Of a stretch of DNA of 64,000 bases, positions 26,438 to 36,440 are shown piece by piece. Source of the stretch: Vibrio hippocampi. GTDB lineage: Bacteria; Pseudomonadota; Gammaproteobacteria; Enterobacterales; Vibrionaceae. The DNA is taken from the NCBI RefSeq assembly GCF_921292975.1, contig NZ_CAKLCM010000003.1, forward strand, positions 248,001 to 312,000, given 5' to 3'. Each line of letters starts with the position of its first letter. The stretch's first letter is position 1. A program made the translations under genes and the position numbers. The notes beneath the pieces were generated by a model. That model had not been told where the DNA came from and ran no database searches. It saw nothing but the letters and a program-made list of their open reading frames with translations.

Positions 26438-27352
26438 ATGGATTTTGAACGATTGTCGCGCATCAGCTTTAAGCATTTGACGGTGCTTCACGTGATGTTG
26501 GATACGTACAGTGTGACAAAAACAGCGCAGATACTGTCTGTGACACCGTCGAGTGTCAGTAAAATCTTGTCTCAGTTGAAACAAGGCTTGTCCGATGAGC
26601 TGTTCTTGCGAGACAGCGGCCAACTGTTGCCAACGTCTTATGCGTTGAAAATTGCACCGACCGTCAATTCGATGCTTGCAAACATGAATCAACTGCTCAC
26701 AGAAGAAGCGTTTCAACCGGCGCATTTTGATGGCAAATTTGCATTCTCCATGCGCCAGAGTACGTTCGAAATTTTTGCCAAACCTTTAGGTAAATTGACC
26801 GTTGATGCCGCTCCTAATGCCAAACTGCAAGTGACCACCAAGGCGAGATACGGCTTTCAAGCCCTACATAGTGGTCTGATTGATTTTATCCTATTGCCTC
26901 ACGATGTCACTCAAACACCGAGCCACAATAAGGAGTTAAGTTGGGAGCCGATCATTGAGGATGAGCGGGTTTGTCTGATGAGACCAGAGCATCCGTTAGC
27001 GAACTCGACATTAAGCCAGCAAGATTATTTGCAAGCCAGCCATGTGGATGTTTTAGATTCTGAGTTATCTGAATCGCTATTCGAGAAGATACTGAAACAA
27101 TATGAGCATGAACGAAATACAAAGATCTCGGTGTCGGACTACGGCTGTGCGGCGCTCCTATGCCAGCATTCGGATATTGTATTGACCTGTTCTAAAGCAT
27201 GGGCTGATGTGTCGCTGCAAGCTCAAGGTTTGGTGCAGAAAACCTTACCGTTTGCGGGCAACAAACTTGCATATAGCTTGGTATGGAACCGATTTAACAC
27301 CAATGCCCATACCATCAGTTGGCTGGTGAATTATTTACGCTCACGAGACTGA
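26438..27352 (+). CDS. LysR-family transcriptional regulator
   Basis: 304 aa. The helix-turn-helix (HLTVLHVMLDTYSVTKTAQILSVTPSSVSKILSQLKQGLSDELFLR) is complete and of the LeuO/NodD-like branch, followed by an effector domain. The ATG at 26438 is preferred over the upstream TTG. It is divergent from nagB, but nagB carries a NagC site, so a regulatory link is not implied. The heptamer array lies in its leader region. Target unknown. Confidence 0.85.
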   Translation: MDFERLSRISFKHLTVLHVMLDTYSVTKTAQILSVTPSSVSKILSQLKQGLSDELFLRDSGQLLPTSYALKIAPTVNSMLANMNQLLTEEAFQPAHFDGKFAFSMRQSTFEIFAKPLGKLTVDAAPNAKLQVTTKARYGFQALHSGLIDFILLPHDVTQTPSHNKELSWEPIIEDERVCLMRPEHPLANSTLSQQDYLQASHVDVLDSELSESLFEKILKQYEHERNTKISVSDYGCAALLCQHSDIVLTCSKAWADVSLQAQGLVQKTLPFAGNKLAYSLVWNRFNTNAHTISWLVNYLRSRD

Positions 27353-27401
27353 TTACACGTACGCGACTGGCTCAGCGTCAGTCGCAGACACACACGGTAG
27401 G

Positions 27402-27938
27402 CTAGACTAACCCTTTCATTTTCGCTAACCCCCAAGCACCGGTGGTAACGATATCTTGTATTTCACCATTGAGTATCATGGCTTCAAAGTCCGCGATTGA
27501 GAATCGAGCGCTAATCAGGTCTTCTTCTTCCAGATCAAGGGATTGATGAGATAAGGTTAATTCTCTGGCGAGATAGATGTGGCAGGTCTGGTTTAGAAAA
27601 CCATAAGCGATAAGTTGTTGACCAACATAGGTCATTTTGTTGGCGATCAGTCCCGTCTCTTCTTGCAGTTCGCCTTTGGCAAGCTCAAGGTGATCCGCAT
27701 CGGGTCGTGATTCCCATGCACCCTGCGGTAACTCCCAAAATCTCGCCCCGACAGAATAGCGATACTGCTGCACCAGATAAACATCCTGCTCTTCGACTGC
27801 AATGATCACGGCACAATCAGGCTTGTCTACCACGCCGTAGATGCCTTGCACGCCACTTTCACGTTCAATTTGGTCTTCTCTTACGGTCATCCAGTTATTT
27901 TTGTATACGACTTTTGAGCTGAGCGTTTTGATTGCCAT
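27402..27938 (-). CDS. Nudix hydrolase (ADP-ribose pyrophosphatase-like)
   Basis: 178 aa. The fold is clear (VVDKPDCAVIIAVEEQDVYLVQQYRYSVGARFWELPQGAW) and the Nudix helix reads LAKGELQEETGL, so the first Arg of the usual REUxEExGU box is Gly while both metal-binding Glu remain. The FWELPQGAWE approach is like that of ADP-sugar pyrophosphatases. It should cleave a nucleoside diphosphate linked to another group; the exact substrate is unknown. Single gene. Confidence 0.85.
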   Translation of the reverse strand: MAIKTLSSKVVYKNNWMTVREDQIERESGVQGIYGVVDKPDCAVIIAVEEQDVYLVQQYRYSVGARFWELPQGAWESRPDADHLELAKGELQEETGLIANKMTYVGQQLIAYGFLNQTCHIYLARELTLSHQSLDLEEEDLISARFSIADFEAMILNGEIQDIVTTGAWGLAKMKGLV

Positions 27939-28219
27939 GCCGACGTTTCCCTGTATTGAATAGTTTGCTACGAGTCAGTCCATTAACGGTTATTACTTTA
28001 CCCTGACTTAATTGGGCGGTAAACCAAGTATCCAAGTTAGACGAAAGGGGAAGTGGATAATTTACATTGTAAATTAATACGATTGGTGATTATTTTGCTA
28101 TGTTACAGGTGACGAGTCACTAAGTGTTCCAAGTAGTGTCGCACCGTGTTTACACATGCTTATGGGTTACAGTCGATTGGCTTGGTTAATCTATACTGCT
28201 TCTTAACATCAGTTATGTT
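27939..28219. other. Gene-free stretch
   Basis: Upstream region of both flanking genes. No gene, RNA or repeat recognised before the palindromic element at 28220. Confidence 0.5.
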
Positions 28220-28274
28220 GATACCCAAGCAAACCTCGCTGAACCTCGCATCTTGAGGTCACTTGGGTATATAA
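28220..28274. repeat. Palindromic Vibrio-type element, copy A
   Basis: Starts gatacccaagc and ends cttgaggtcacttgggtat; the ends are complementary and the element shares the core gcatcttgaggt with the other copies in the window. Located just before the SMP-30 gene. Confidence 0.7.
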
Positions 28275-28311
28275 TTTGCGGAAATCGCTTGGTATAAAAA
28301 ATGGAATCGTA

Positions 28312-29172
28312 ATGAGCTTACCGCAATCAATTGAGTTTGAAACATTTGTAGAACTGGAATTTGATTTAGCCGAATGCCCACGTTGGGATTGGCGCAATCA
28401 GATGTGGATGTGGGTGAATATTTGTGATGGAGAACTGTGGCGTCATCGCGATGGCGTGGCGGAATGCCGTAAATTTGATGACCTGCTAGGCTGTTTTGGC
28501 ATGCACGGTGAGCAAGGTTACCTTCTTGGCTGTAAGTCGGGTCTTTATTATCTTGCGGATTGGCAGTCCGAGCGCGAATTGATTGCGCCGTTAGTCTCCG
28601 ATTACCCACGTATGCGTTACAACGATGGGCGTATTGCACCGGGTGGTCGTTTTGTTGCAGGTACACGAAATGGCGCTAAAGAAGGTGATCAAGGGCAGTT
28701 TCATCAGTTACATCATGATGGTCGTGTCGAACCGCTTCCTATGTTTGCATGGACATGTAACGGTATGGCTTTCTCACCGGATGGCGAGTGGTTGTATTGG
28801 TCAGACACCGGAAGTAGCAAAATTTTTAAACATCGCTACCACTCGCAAACCGGTGAATATGGTGAGCAACAACTGCATTGTGATCTGACGAGTTATAACG
28901 GGCGTCCAGATGGTGCAAGTGTTGACCAAGAGGGCAACTATTGGGTGGCGATGTATGCGGGTCAATCGGTCGTCAAAATTTCTCCACAGGGTGAAGTGCT
29001 TACCGTGATCCCGGTTGAGATGGAGAATCCAACCATGGTTGGGTTTGGTGGAGAATCGCTCGATGATCTGTTGGTCAGTTCCGCCAATGGCAGTGATGAA
29101 AGAGGCAAGCTACTGATTGCAAAAGGGGTTGCTAAAGGTCAAAAGGAGTGGGTCTCGAAGTGGACTCGCTAG
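28312..29172 (+). CDS. SMP-30/gluconolactonase/LRE-family protein
   Basis: 286 aa six-bladed propeller, cytoplasmic. Blocks ECPRWDWRNQMWMWVNICDGELWRH (metal Glu region), LGCKSGLYYL, YNDGRIAPGGRFVAGT, FAWTCNGMAFSPDGEWLYWSDTGSSKIF and GRPDGASVDQEGNYWVAMYAG (metal Asn and Asp) match lactonases of sugar acid metabolism. Probably hydrolyses a sugar lactone. I take the Met at 28312; the first 12 open codons overlap the palindromic element's edge. Stands alone, with its own terminator. Confidence 0.88.
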   Translation: MSLPQSIEFETFVELEFDLAECPRWDWRNQMWMWVNICDGELWRHRDGVAECRKFDDLLGCFGMHGEQGYLLGCKSGLYYLADWQSERELIAPLVSDYPRMRYNDGRIAPGGRFVAGTRNGAKEGDQGQFHQLHHDGRVEPLPMFAWTCNGMAFSPDGEWLYWSDTGSSKIFKHRYHSQTGEYGEQQLHCDLTSYNGRPDGASVDQEGNYWVAMYAGQSVVKISPQGEVLTVIPVEMENPTMVGFGGESLDDLLVSSANGSDERGKLLIAKGVAKGQKEWVSKWTR

Positions 29173-29213
29173 ATTAGGCGACTATTCGCTACATTAGGCT
29201 ACTGATAGAGACC

Positions 29214-29243
29214 AAATGACCAGCCAATCGGCTGGTCATTTTA
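29214..29243. terminator. Bidirectional Rho-independent terminator
   Basis: Stem AATGACCAGCC / GGCTGGTCATT with loop aatc and TTTT on the plus side; it separates the SMP-30 gene from the convergent small ORF. Confidence 0.85.
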
Positions 29244-29480
29244 ATTCATCAGTGAAAACGGTTGTACTCGGTTCATCTCGCCCAACTCGTCTTCGTTGAT
29301 GTACTTTTTGGCGATGACATTGCCAGACACTACGAGGTGAGAGATATAATCTCTGCAAGATGAGCTAGGAATCGAACCCCACATAAAGTCAGCTTTAGTC
29401 GTATCACTGAATTCAATATTTAACACGATATGACCGGGCTCTAATCGCATGTCATAAACATTTATTTCACATTTCTGCAT
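29241..29480 (-). CDS. Hypothetical 79-aa protein
   Basis: Small cytosolic protein, MQKCEINVYDMRLEPGHIVL with predicted beta strands, no signal or membrane segment. A Shine-Dalgarno AAGGAG precedes the ATG at a good distance, and the stop lies within the shared terminator, so it appears to be a genuine gene. Family not recognised. Confidence 0.65.
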   Translation of the reverse strand: MQKCEINVYDMRLEPGHIVLNIEFSDTTKADFMWGSIPSSSCRDYISHLVVSGNVIAKKYINEDELGEMNRVQPFSLMN

Positions 29481-29784
29481 AACGATACTCCTTAAATTTT
29501 GGCTCTAAACCTAGAGTACATCTAATGTCTGACGTTAATCTAAATCAATTAGGTTAAAGTTTCGCGACGTCTCATTGTTGTAACGTAGAATTATTATTGA
29601 AACAAAATGGTACTCACCATTAACATTAATATTACACCTTGATCTTGACAGAAACTTTGAACGAGCGAAGATAATTAATCAAAATTAAATGTATTTATCC
29701 AAATTTGAATCCAGCTCATAAAAACAGTCAGGCTGATAGGATTAATGTTAATAAAATGTATTTAAAGTTAATATTGTATGTTAA
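29481..29784. other. AT-rich gene-free stretch
   Basis: About 300 bp of AT-rich DNA without recognised gene, RNA or repeat. Confidence 0.5.
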
Positions 29785-30276
29785 TTAATTTTTGATTCGA
29801 GCCATATAATAGGTGGAGACATAGTCACCATCTCGATAAACCGAATATTGTGCCTCACCTTCTATCTCAAAACCGTATTTAGAATAAAGCGCGATGGCAG
29901 CTTTATTGTCTACCGTCACTTCAATCTGAATCCTTAAGACATTGAGCCAGTTATCAGCAAGTTCTAGAATTGTTTCAATTAGTTGGCTACCAATCCCCAT
30001 GCCGTGGTACTCATCGTGAACACCAATGCCAAACGAAGCGCAGTGGGCAGTGCGTGGTCGTTGCGAGTGTTCAAAGCCAATATTGCCGACGATCTTGCCA
30101 TCCAATTCGGCGACGTAGCTATAAAGACCTTGAGGGATGTTGCTTAATCGTTCCTGCCACAATGCCGTTGATGGTAAAGGTAATTGTAGTGTTTCTCGTT
30201 GCGCTTTAGGTTGTGAGTAAAGCTCACTAATACCTTTAGCATCGGCGACTTCCGTGGGTCTGATAATAATATTCAT
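29785..30276 (-). CDS. GNAT-family N-acetyltransferase
   Basis: 163 aa. Acetyl-CoA fold: IIRPTEVADAKGISELYS, AELDGKIVGNIGFE, then the pantetheine loop GIGVHDEYHGMGIGSQLIETILELADNW (Gln/Arg-x-x-Gly-x-Gly/Ala variant) and IEVTVDNKAAIALYSKYGFEIEGEAQY. The overall pattern resembles YhhY/RimL-like acetyltransferases of amino acids or proteins. Substrate unknown. Shine-Dalgarno AAGGA precedes the ATG. Confidence 0.88.
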   Translation of the reverse strand: MNIIIRPTEVADAKGISELYSQPKAQRETLQLPLPSTALWQERLSNIPQGLYSYVAELDGKIVGNIGFEHSQRPRTAHCASFGIGVHDEYHGMGIGSQLIETILELADNWLNVLRIQIEVTVDNKAAIALYSKYGFEIEGEAQYSVYRDGDYVSTYYMARIKN

Positions 30277-30325
30277 AAGCGCATTATCCTTCTTAATTGT
30301 GGGGATATTTAAGGCATTTGAGTGA

Positions 30326-30366
30326 TATACCCAAGTGACCTCGTATCTTGAGGTGACTTGGGTATA
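30326..30366. repeat. Palindromic Vibrio-type element, copy B (compact hairpin)
   Basis: tatacccaagtgacctc / gaggtgacttgggtata around a short loop. A complete minimal hairpin form of the element. Confidence 0.8.
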
Positions 30367-30804
30367 AGTATTATTTTATAAATTAAACTCACTTGGTTGT
30401 CAGTATATAAAACAACTTAGAACAATGGCGATATTTGGGGTCAATGATTTACTTATTAGCGGCTATTTCCCTAGTCAGTTTAGGATTGCAATCAGAAACC
30501 GATATTTATGGCATCATTCGCCATCTGTTTGATTTCTATTAAAGGCGTCGAGTTCCTCTGAATTTTGCATCTTGAGGTAACTTGGGGATAGAAGCAAACT
30601 GGCAACCGTGTTCGAGTGCGGTATACTTGCAGCGAGGTTCCGATGCGTTGAAAAAGGATGTCATTTAGCTATCGAGCATCAGGAATTCGGGTCAATGGTT
30701 TGTCCTCGTTATGATTTTCCTCATTTCTGGTTTCTTTTCCATTATCGAATGTGAACAAGGGTTGGGCAAAAGCCCAACGATAAGCGCTTAGTAGGATTGT
30801 AAGT
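30367..30804. other. Gene-free stretch with half copy of the palindromic element
   Basis: 30567-30590 is a half element (gcatcttgaggtaacttggg then gata). No gene is recognised before the MFS start at 30805. Confidence 0.55.
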
Positions 30805-31992
30805 ATGCTGTCTAGTAAAGCCGCCAATGATTGGCGCACTCCACAAAATTTTTTAATTATTATCTCCATTATTGTGCCGATTGCTTTTTCTAGCTGGATG
30901 GCGCTGCTAAATAACTTTGTGGTTGAAAAAGCAAACTTTGATGGCTCCGATATTGGTTTGCTGCAAAGTGTCCGTGAGATCCCAGGTTTTCTCGCGTTTA
31001 CCACCGTGTTTGTGCTGCTGTTTATTCGTGAGCAGAAATTCATGATTGTCTCTCTGTTACTACTGACGGTAGGTACTGCCATCACAGGGTTGTTTCCTTC
31101 AGTTGCTGGCTTATTGGTCACAACCTTAATCATGTCAACCGGCTTCCATTATTTTGAGACCTTAAAACAGTCCTTGTCACTGCAGTGGTTAACGAAAGAA
31201 GAAGCACCCGAGATGTTGGGCAAGTTGATCTCTGTTGGGGCGTTGGCGTCTTTGCTGACTTATGCCGCACTTTGGGTGATGCTTGAATTACTCCGGTTGG
31301 ACTATGTGTGGGTCTACGGTATTTCAGGGGGCGTGGGCTTACTGTTGGTACTGGTGATTGCCCTCGCGTTTCCTCAGTTTAAATCCGAGACACCACAAAC
31401 CAAGAAACTAGTGTTGCGAAAGCGCTATTGGCTCTATTACTCGCTGACATTTATGAGTGGCGCCCGTAGACAGATCTTTACCGTATTCGCAGGTTTTCTG
31501 ATGGTCGAAAAATTTGGCTACAGCGTGGCGGATATCACTTTACTGTTTCTGATCAACTATCTGTTTAATTTCCTGTTTGCCAAAAAAATTGGTCGTTTTA
31601 TCGGTGTGGTAGGTGAGCGAAAAGCGCTGATGTTTGAATACGTTGGATTAATCTTGGTGTTTGTTGGCTACGGTATGGTTCAGACGGCGGAATGGGCGGC
31701 GGCATTGTACGTGGTTGATCATCTGTTTTTTGCGTTAGCGCTGGCGATTAAAACCTATTTCCAAAAAATCGCTGATCCCGCCGATATGGCTTCGACGGCA
31801 GGGGTTTCTTTTACCATTAACCATATCGCCGCGGTAGTTATTCCGGTGACATTCGGCTTTATCTGGTTAGTTTCACCTGCGGCAGTGTTTTACATTGGCG
31901 CTGCGATGGCAGGGGTATCACTGCTGCTGTCGCTGAATATTCCCAAGCATCCCGAGGATGGTAACGAGGTCAGAGTGCTAAAGTGGAGTTAA
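30805..31992 (+). CDS. MFS transporter
   Basis: 395 aa with about 11-12 membrane helices. The start (FLIIISIIVPIAFSSWMALLNNFVVEKANFDGSDIGLLQSVREIPGFLAF) places it in a family of uncharacterised MFS proteins rather than the classic drug exporters. The loop GRFIGVVGERKALMFEYVGL resembles the loop 8-9 motif. Substrate unknown, monocistronic. Confidence 0.82.
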   Translation: MLSSKAANDWRTPQNFLIIISIIVPIAFSSWMALLNNFVVEKANFDGSDIGLLQSVREIPGFLAFTTVFVLLFIREQKFMIVSLLLLTVGTAITGLFPSVAGLLVTTLIMSTGFHYFETLKQSLSLQWLTKEEAPEMLGKLISVGALASLLTYAALWVMLELLRLDYVWVYGISGGVGLLLVLVIALAFPQFKSETPQTKKLVLRKRYWLYYSLTFMSGARRQIFTVFAGFLMVEKFGYSVADITLLFLINYLFNFLFAKKIGRFIGVVGERKALMFEYVGLILVFVGYGMVQTAEWAAALYVVDHLFFALALAIKTYFQKIADPADMASTAGVSFTINHIAAVVIPVTFGFIWLVSPAAVFYIGAAMAGVSLLLSLNIPKHPEDGNEVRVLKWS

Positions 31993-32082
31993 TGCTGCCG
32001 TTATTCGGTATTTGGTTTAGGAAATAACGCGACGTGGGAATCATGAGGCTCAAGTGGTAATGAGCCTCAGCAGCCATCCAGT

Positions 32083-32517
32083 TTAGGAAAGGTTGTTTTT
32101 ACCGTAAGCAGCTTCAATATCTCGTCTCTCGACAATGGTTTTGCCGATGGGCGCGAGCGAGATCAGCGCCAGTTTAAAGTGCTGAATACCAAAAGGTATG
32201 CCGATGATGGTGACAAAAAACATTAAGGCGCAGGCGACGTGACCAATGGCTAGCCAGATACCGGCAAAAATAAACCACAACACATTACCAATAACGCCAA
32301 AGGGGCTGGTGCCGATATCTCTTGAGCCATTGACGATGTTTCTTGCGACGACCTCTTTTCCGAACGGGAAAAATGAAAATGTACCGATAGTAAAGCAGGC
32401 TCGACCCCAAGGGATGCCAATGATTGAGATAAACGCGATCAGACTCACCAACCACCATCCCAATCCCATGACGACGCCGCCGAAGACGAACCAAATAATA
32501 TTTCCTAATGTTCTCAT
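32083..32517 (-). CDS. yccF: YccF-domain inner-membrane protein
   Basis: 144 aa with two copies of the YccF membrane motif: GNIIWFVFGGVVMGLGWWLVSLIAFISIIGIPWGRACF and GNVLWFIFAGIWLAIGHVACALMFFVTIIGIPFGIQHFKLA. The internal duplication and length match E. coli YccF (148 aa). Function in the membrane is unknown. Confidence 0.92.
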   Translation of the reverse strand: MRTLGNIIWFVFGGVVMGLGWWLVSLIAFISIIGIPWGRACFTIGTFSFFPFGKEVVARNIVNGSRDIGTSPFGVIGNVLWFIFAGIWLAIGHVACALMFFVTIIGIPFGIQHFKLALISLAPIGKTIVERRDIEAAYGKNNLS

Positions 32518-32557
32518 ACTAAATCACTCTGCTGTTCCATTACCGCTTGTCAAAGTA

Positions 32558-32603
32558 TATACCCAAGTTACTCGGTGTTGCTGATTGAGGGAGCTTGGGT
32601 ATA
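32558..32603. repeat. Palindromic Vibrio-type element, copy C
   Basis: tatacccaagttactc ... gagcttgggtata: same ends as other copies with a different centre. Confidence 0.7.
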
Positions 32604-32672
32604 TACAATCGTTCATCGAGCTACACAATAGCACTGTTACCTGAACAGAAACTGAATATGTTGCGGCAATGG

Positions 32673-32933
32673 CTATTTTAAGGGATCGTCATCAGGTAAA
32701 GCGCTGTGCATCCACAGCGCTAAGCGTTTTTTCAAGTTAGCGCCATCCAGTTTACCTTCCGGAAGTGGCGTGATTTGATTCACTTCAACCAAAAATAAAT
32801 AAACGGCTTTGATTTTGACCGGTTGAGAACTGGCTGGAAGTTTAATACCTTGCATCTGAGCCAGTTGAAAGCCGATTTCGACGGCTTTTTTCACTAGCTT
32901 ATCTTCATTTTGTACTTTATGCGTTTTGGACAT
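32673..32933 (-). CDS. Small DUF5062-like protein
   Basis: 86 aa soluble helical protein, MSKTHKVQNEDKLVKKAVEI then IKAVYLFLVEVNQITPLPEG and LKKRLALWMHSALPDDDPLK. The YLFLV...LALWMH...DPLK pattern is that of DUF5062 proteins of Vibrio and relatives, of unknown role. Shine-Dalgarno AAGGGGAG precedes the ATG. Confidence 0.65.
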   Translation of the reverse strand: MSKTHKVQNEDKLVKKAVEIGFQLAQMQGIKLPASSQPVKIKAVYLFLVEVNQITPLPEGKLDGANLKKRLALWMHSALPDDDPLK

Positions 32934-33152
32934 GGTCTTGCTCCCCTTATTGCTGTCGCGTCGTTTTTTCTGAACAAGCCACGAGAGTGACGGATAATGA
33001 TTTTTCCTCAGTATATCAAAGGGATTGGTTGAGTCAGTGACGCTGCACCAAATAATTCAACTCTAACCCCTATTTGATTATGAGCGATAATACGTGATTG
33101 AGGATGATTTAGGTTACACTAATGCGGTATGACAACACATTAGAGAACGATT

Positions 33153-34106
33153 TTGCAGACCAGACAGACCGTTACCTTTGCTACCGCTAACTTGTTTAAC
33201 TTTGTAGAGCCGCCTGGCGCTTATTATGATTTTGAGAATATCTATGAGCGTGAGGCTTGGCAGCACAAATGCCACTGGACTCAAAATCAGTTATCGCAAC
33301 TCAATGCCGATGTGGTGGGTTTGCAGGAAGTGTTTAGTATTGATGCGGCTCGTGACATGATGTGTGCATTAGGTTACCGCTATTTTGCCACCGTCGATGA
33401 ACCTCATGTGGCGGATGAGTATATCTACTCAAAACCCGTCGTAGCGATTGCGTCAAAATATCCGATCAGTGAATGTAAAGCCGTGACGCCTTTGTCTGCG
33501 ATTGAATTGGCGTATGAGGTGGATTTGCCTAGCTTTAGTCGCCCGCCGATTTGCGCCACTGTTCTGGTTCCTGATATTGGTCATTTAACGGTCTACGTCT
33601 GTCATTTGAAATCGCAACGAGCCACAGAGGGACGGGATAGCGCGGTTTCTATGCCACTCGTTGGTCGCTGGCTGTCCAGCCAGCAGCGCGGATGGGAGGC
33701 GGTCATGCTCTACCAGTTTATGGCGAATGAGTATGATCAACAGCCTGTGCCAACGGTGTTACTGGGCGATATGAATCAATCACTGACTAGTGATATTACC
33801 TCGCAGCTTACCAGCAATGCCGTTCAACAGCAGGGGGCTCGATTTTGTTTAAAAGATAGCTGGGAGTTGCTTAAACAGCCGATAGCAGACTCAAACCGTC
33901 CCGCTACCCATTATCACTTTGCTCAGGGGAACGTGTTGGATTACATTTTGCTTTCGCCAGAGTTTCATCCTGACTTACCGTATTCCATGGCAGATGTGAC
34001 GGCTTACACGACGCTGGACCAGCATCTTATTAATCCGAAATTTGCAACGGATAGGCAGGCGAGTGATCATGCCTTTGTCTCAGTGACGGTAGAGTTTGTG
34101 CTTTAA
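33153..34106 (+). CDS. Endonuclease/exonuclease/phosphatase-family protein
   Basis: 317 aa. Motifs of the DNase I-like fold: FATANLFNF, VVGLQEVF (metal Glu), VYVCHLKSQRA, LLGDMNQSLTS (Asp and Asn), and ASDHAFVSVTV (catalytic Asp-His). No signal peptide, so cytoplasmic. Could act on nucleic acid, phospholipid or inositol phosphate. It uses a TTG start; the only nearby ATG (33129) runs into a stop. It converges on yjdM with 12 bp between. Confidence 0.85.
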   Translation: MQTRQTVTFATANLFNFVEPPGAYYDFENIYEREAWQHKCHWTQNQLSQLNADVVGLQEVFSIDAARDMMCALGYRYFATVDEPHVADEYIYSKPVVAIASKYPISECKAVTPLSAIELAYEVDLPSFSRPPICATVLVPDIGHLTVYVCHLKSQRATEGRDSAVSMPLVGRWLSSQQRGWEAVMLYQFMANEYDQQPVPTVLLGDMNQSLTSDITSQLTSNAVQQQGARFCLKDSWELLKQPIADSNRPATHYHFAQGNVLDYILLSPEFHPDLPYSMADVTAYTTLDQHLINPKFATDRQASDHAFVSVTVEFVL

Positions 34107-34118
34107 GGGAGCGCTCCG

Positions 34119-34454
34119 TTATGCCTTTTTAACAAATGCGGCGGTGACCACCATATCGCCCGCGCCATCCACCTTGCAGTCGAGTTGATGATCTTTACCC
34201 TCTTTGAGGCGACGAATTACCGCTTTGGTGCCTATCTTGAGAACCAAAGAACTGCCTTTCACTTTTAAATCTTTAATCAAAGTGACCTTATCACCCTCAG
34301 CCAATAACGCGCCGTTGGCATCATTGACAATAATTGCCTCTTGTTCTGCTTGGTATTCAGGATTCCACTCATAAGCGCATTCCGGGCAAACAAGTTGTTC
34401 TTGGTCGGCATAAATGTAGGGAGATTGACAATTTGGGCATGGAGGTAAGGACAT
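34119..34454 (-). CDS. yjdM: YjdM (PhnA-type) zinc-ribbon protein
   Basis: 111 aa. N-terminal zinc ribbon CPNC...CPEC ([28 protein letters not shown]) and C-terminal KOW/SH3-like PhnA domain ([29 protein letters not shown]). Matches E. coli YjdM (111 aa), formerly PhnA. Despite that name, phosphonate hydrolase activity is not established for this family. Confidence 0.93.
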   Translation of the reverse strand: MSLPPCPNCQSPYIYADQEQLVCPECAYEWNPEYQAEQEAIIVNDANGALLAEGDKVTLIKDLKVKGSSLVLKIGTKAVIRRLKEGKDHQLDCKVDGAGDMVVTAAFVKKA

Positions 34455-34544
34455 GTTTTTTACTTAGTGACTGAGATAATGAGGGTTATTGTACGTGGAT
34501 TACCTTGAGTAACCAAATTACCTTGAGTAGCCAAATTGCCGATA

Positions 34545-34578
34545 TAAAAAAAGGTTGAAGCCTAGACTTCAACCTTTC
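34545..34578 (-). terminator. Rho-independent terminator of ahpF
   Basis: Minus-strand stem AAAGGTTGAAG / CTTCAACCTTT followed by TTTTAT, 26 bp after the ahpF stop. An imperfect 18-bp direct repeat (34499-34534) lies beyond it. Confidence 0.85.
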
Positions 34579-34603
34579 AATTCAATAGCAGTAACAGTAA
34601 TGG

Positions 34604-36199
34604 TTACGCGACTGACTCAGCTTGCTTTGTTGGTTGCGGGTTACGGATAAGATAATCAAACGCACCTAAGCTCGCTTTTGCACCTTCACCCATCGCAATG
34701 ATGATTTGCTTGTAAGGTACGGTTGTCACATCACCTGCAGCGAAGACGCCTGGTAGACTTGTGCTACCGTGAGCATCGATTTCAATCTCACCACGTGGTG
34801 ATAGGTTAACTTTTGTCTCTTTTAACCACTCACTGTTTGGCATTAGACCAATCTGTACAAAGATACCCGCTAGCTCAACTTGCTTGATCTCACCTGTGTT
34901 GCGGTCTTTGTATTCAAGACCTGTAACACGGTTGCCGTCACCTAACACTTCAGTGGTTTGCGCCATCGTGATGATTTCGATGTTTGCTGTGCTGTTGGCT
35001 TTGTCGATAAGCACTTGGTCGGCACGCAATGTGTCAGCAAATTCAAGAACCGTCACATGCTCTACAATACCGGCTAGGTCAATCGCAGCTTCGATACCAG
35101 AGTTACCGCCACCGATAACCGCTGTGCGCTTACCTTTAAATAGTGGACCATCACAGTGTGGGCAGTACGCGACACCTTTGTTGCGGTACTCTTGCTCACC
35201 CGGTACGTTCATTTCTCTCCAACGCGCACCAGTGCTGGTGATAACAGTGCGACTCTTTAATACGGCGCCACTTTCTAGTTCAACATGGATATAACCGTCT
35301 TCTGTCTCTTCCGCACCAATGATGTTGGCAGCGCGCTGTTCGGTCATAATGTCAACGCCATACTCTTTAACGTGTTCTTCTAGGCTAGCAACCAGTTTTG
35401 GACCTGTGGTGGCTTTCACTGAGATAAAGTTCTCGATTGCCATTGTGTCCATGACCTGACCACCAAAGCGTTCCGCAACAACACCGGTACGAATCCCTTT
35501 ACGTGCAGCGTAGATAGCGGCAGAAGAGCCCGCTGGACCACCACCGACAACCAGTACGTCGAAAGGTGCTTTTTCATTCAGACGAGAAGCCTGTTTCTTC
35601 GCGGCGCCAGTATCGACTTTGTTGAGGATCTCTGCCAGAGACATTCTACCTTGACCAAACAACTCACCGTTTACGAATACGCTCGGTACTGCCATGATAT
35701 CGCGCTGTTTAACTTCATCTTGGAAGCTCGCACCGTCAATCATTGTGGTTTTGATATTCGGGTTAATCGCAGACATCATGTTGAATGATTGCACCACTTC
35801 AGGACAGTTTTGGCACGAGAGTGAGATGAAAATCTCTACATTCAGCTCACCGTCTAGCGCGGCGATTTGTTCAATCGTATCGGCTTCTAATTTAATTGGG
35901 TGGTTACCACTGTGCAACAAAGCCAAAACCAGTGAGGTAAATTCGTGACCCATCGGTAAGCCCGCAAAACCGATCGCTGTGCCTTTTTGTGGGTTCACAA
36001 CCTGCATAATTGGCTTACGGTCGCTGGCGTTATCATCGCGTACTACGGCGATCTTGCTACTTAACGCGGCAATATCGTTCGCGAGAGCCTCAAGCTTGCC
36101 TGCGGTTTCACTATTATCAAGGCTGAGTGAAAGTTGAATGTCGGTTTTTAGGTTTTCTAAATAAGCTTTTAGCTGTTGTTTCATTGCTTGGTCTAACAT
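34604..36199 (-). CDS. ahpF: Alkyl hydroperoxide reductase subunit F
   Basis: 531 aa flavoprotein disulfide reductase that passes NADH electrons to AhpC. The N-terminal double thioredoxin domain has the redox pair in [13 protein letters not shown] (about residue 128). The C-terminal thioredoxin reductase part has the FAD motif [21 protein letters not shown], the redox pair AYCPHCDGP (about 346), the NADH motif [13 protein letters not shown] and the FAD tail VFAAGDVTT. Length is normal. No ahpC is adjacent; its partner must be encoded elsewhere. Translation starts at [17 protein letters not shown]. Confidence 0.96.
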   Translation of the reverse strand: MLDQAMKQQLKAYLENLKTDIQLSLSLDNSETAGKLEALANDIAALSSKIAVVRDDNASDRKPIMQVVNPQKGTAIGFAGLPMGHEFTSLVLALLHSGNHPIKLEADTIEQIAALDGELNVEIFISLSCQNCPEVVQSFNMMSAINPNIKTTMIDGASFQDEVKQRDIMAVPSVFVNGELFGQGRMSLAEILNKVDTGAAKKQASRLNEKAPFDVLVVGGGPAGSSAAIYAARKGIRTGVVAERFGGQVMDTMAIENFISVKATTGPKLVASLEEHVKEYGVDIMTEQRAANIIGAEETEDGYIHVELESGAVLKSRTVITSTGARWREMNVPGEQEYRNKGVAYCPHCDGPLFKGKRTAVIGGGNSGIEAAIDLAGIVEHVTVLEFADTLRADQVLIDKANSTANIEIITMAQTTEVLGDGNRVTGLEYKDRNTGEIKQVELAGIFVQIGLMPNSEWLKETKVNLSPRGEIEIDAHGSTSLPGVFAAGDVTTVPYKQIIIAMGEGAKASLGAFDYLIRNPQPTKQAESVA

Positions 36200-36440
36200 A
36201 GCGATACCTGCATAAAATTCTGGTCAAATAAATTCGTGGGAAATAAAAACTGGAAATAAAAAAGGGCTTCCCACTCTCTGTTGTTAACCGGCTCCCCCGA
36301 GCTGATGTTGCTATAATGCAACGACAGCTTTGATAAATAAAATCGAACATATCTATTCTTTTGATAGGCTGACCCTATACACTTACAATTTGTATTGATT
36401 TGGCTTGATGCCACTTATCCCGTTGTCATCAGGGATATTG

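Noticed and set aside
30669..31133. 154-codon minus-strand ORF overlapping the MFS gene at 30805
   Set aside because: Mostly antisense to membrane helices; no start context.
32044..32067. GAGGCTC / GAGCCTC hairpin between the MFS and yccF genes
   Set aside because: Convergent position is suggestive, but there is no T tract on either strand; too weak to list.
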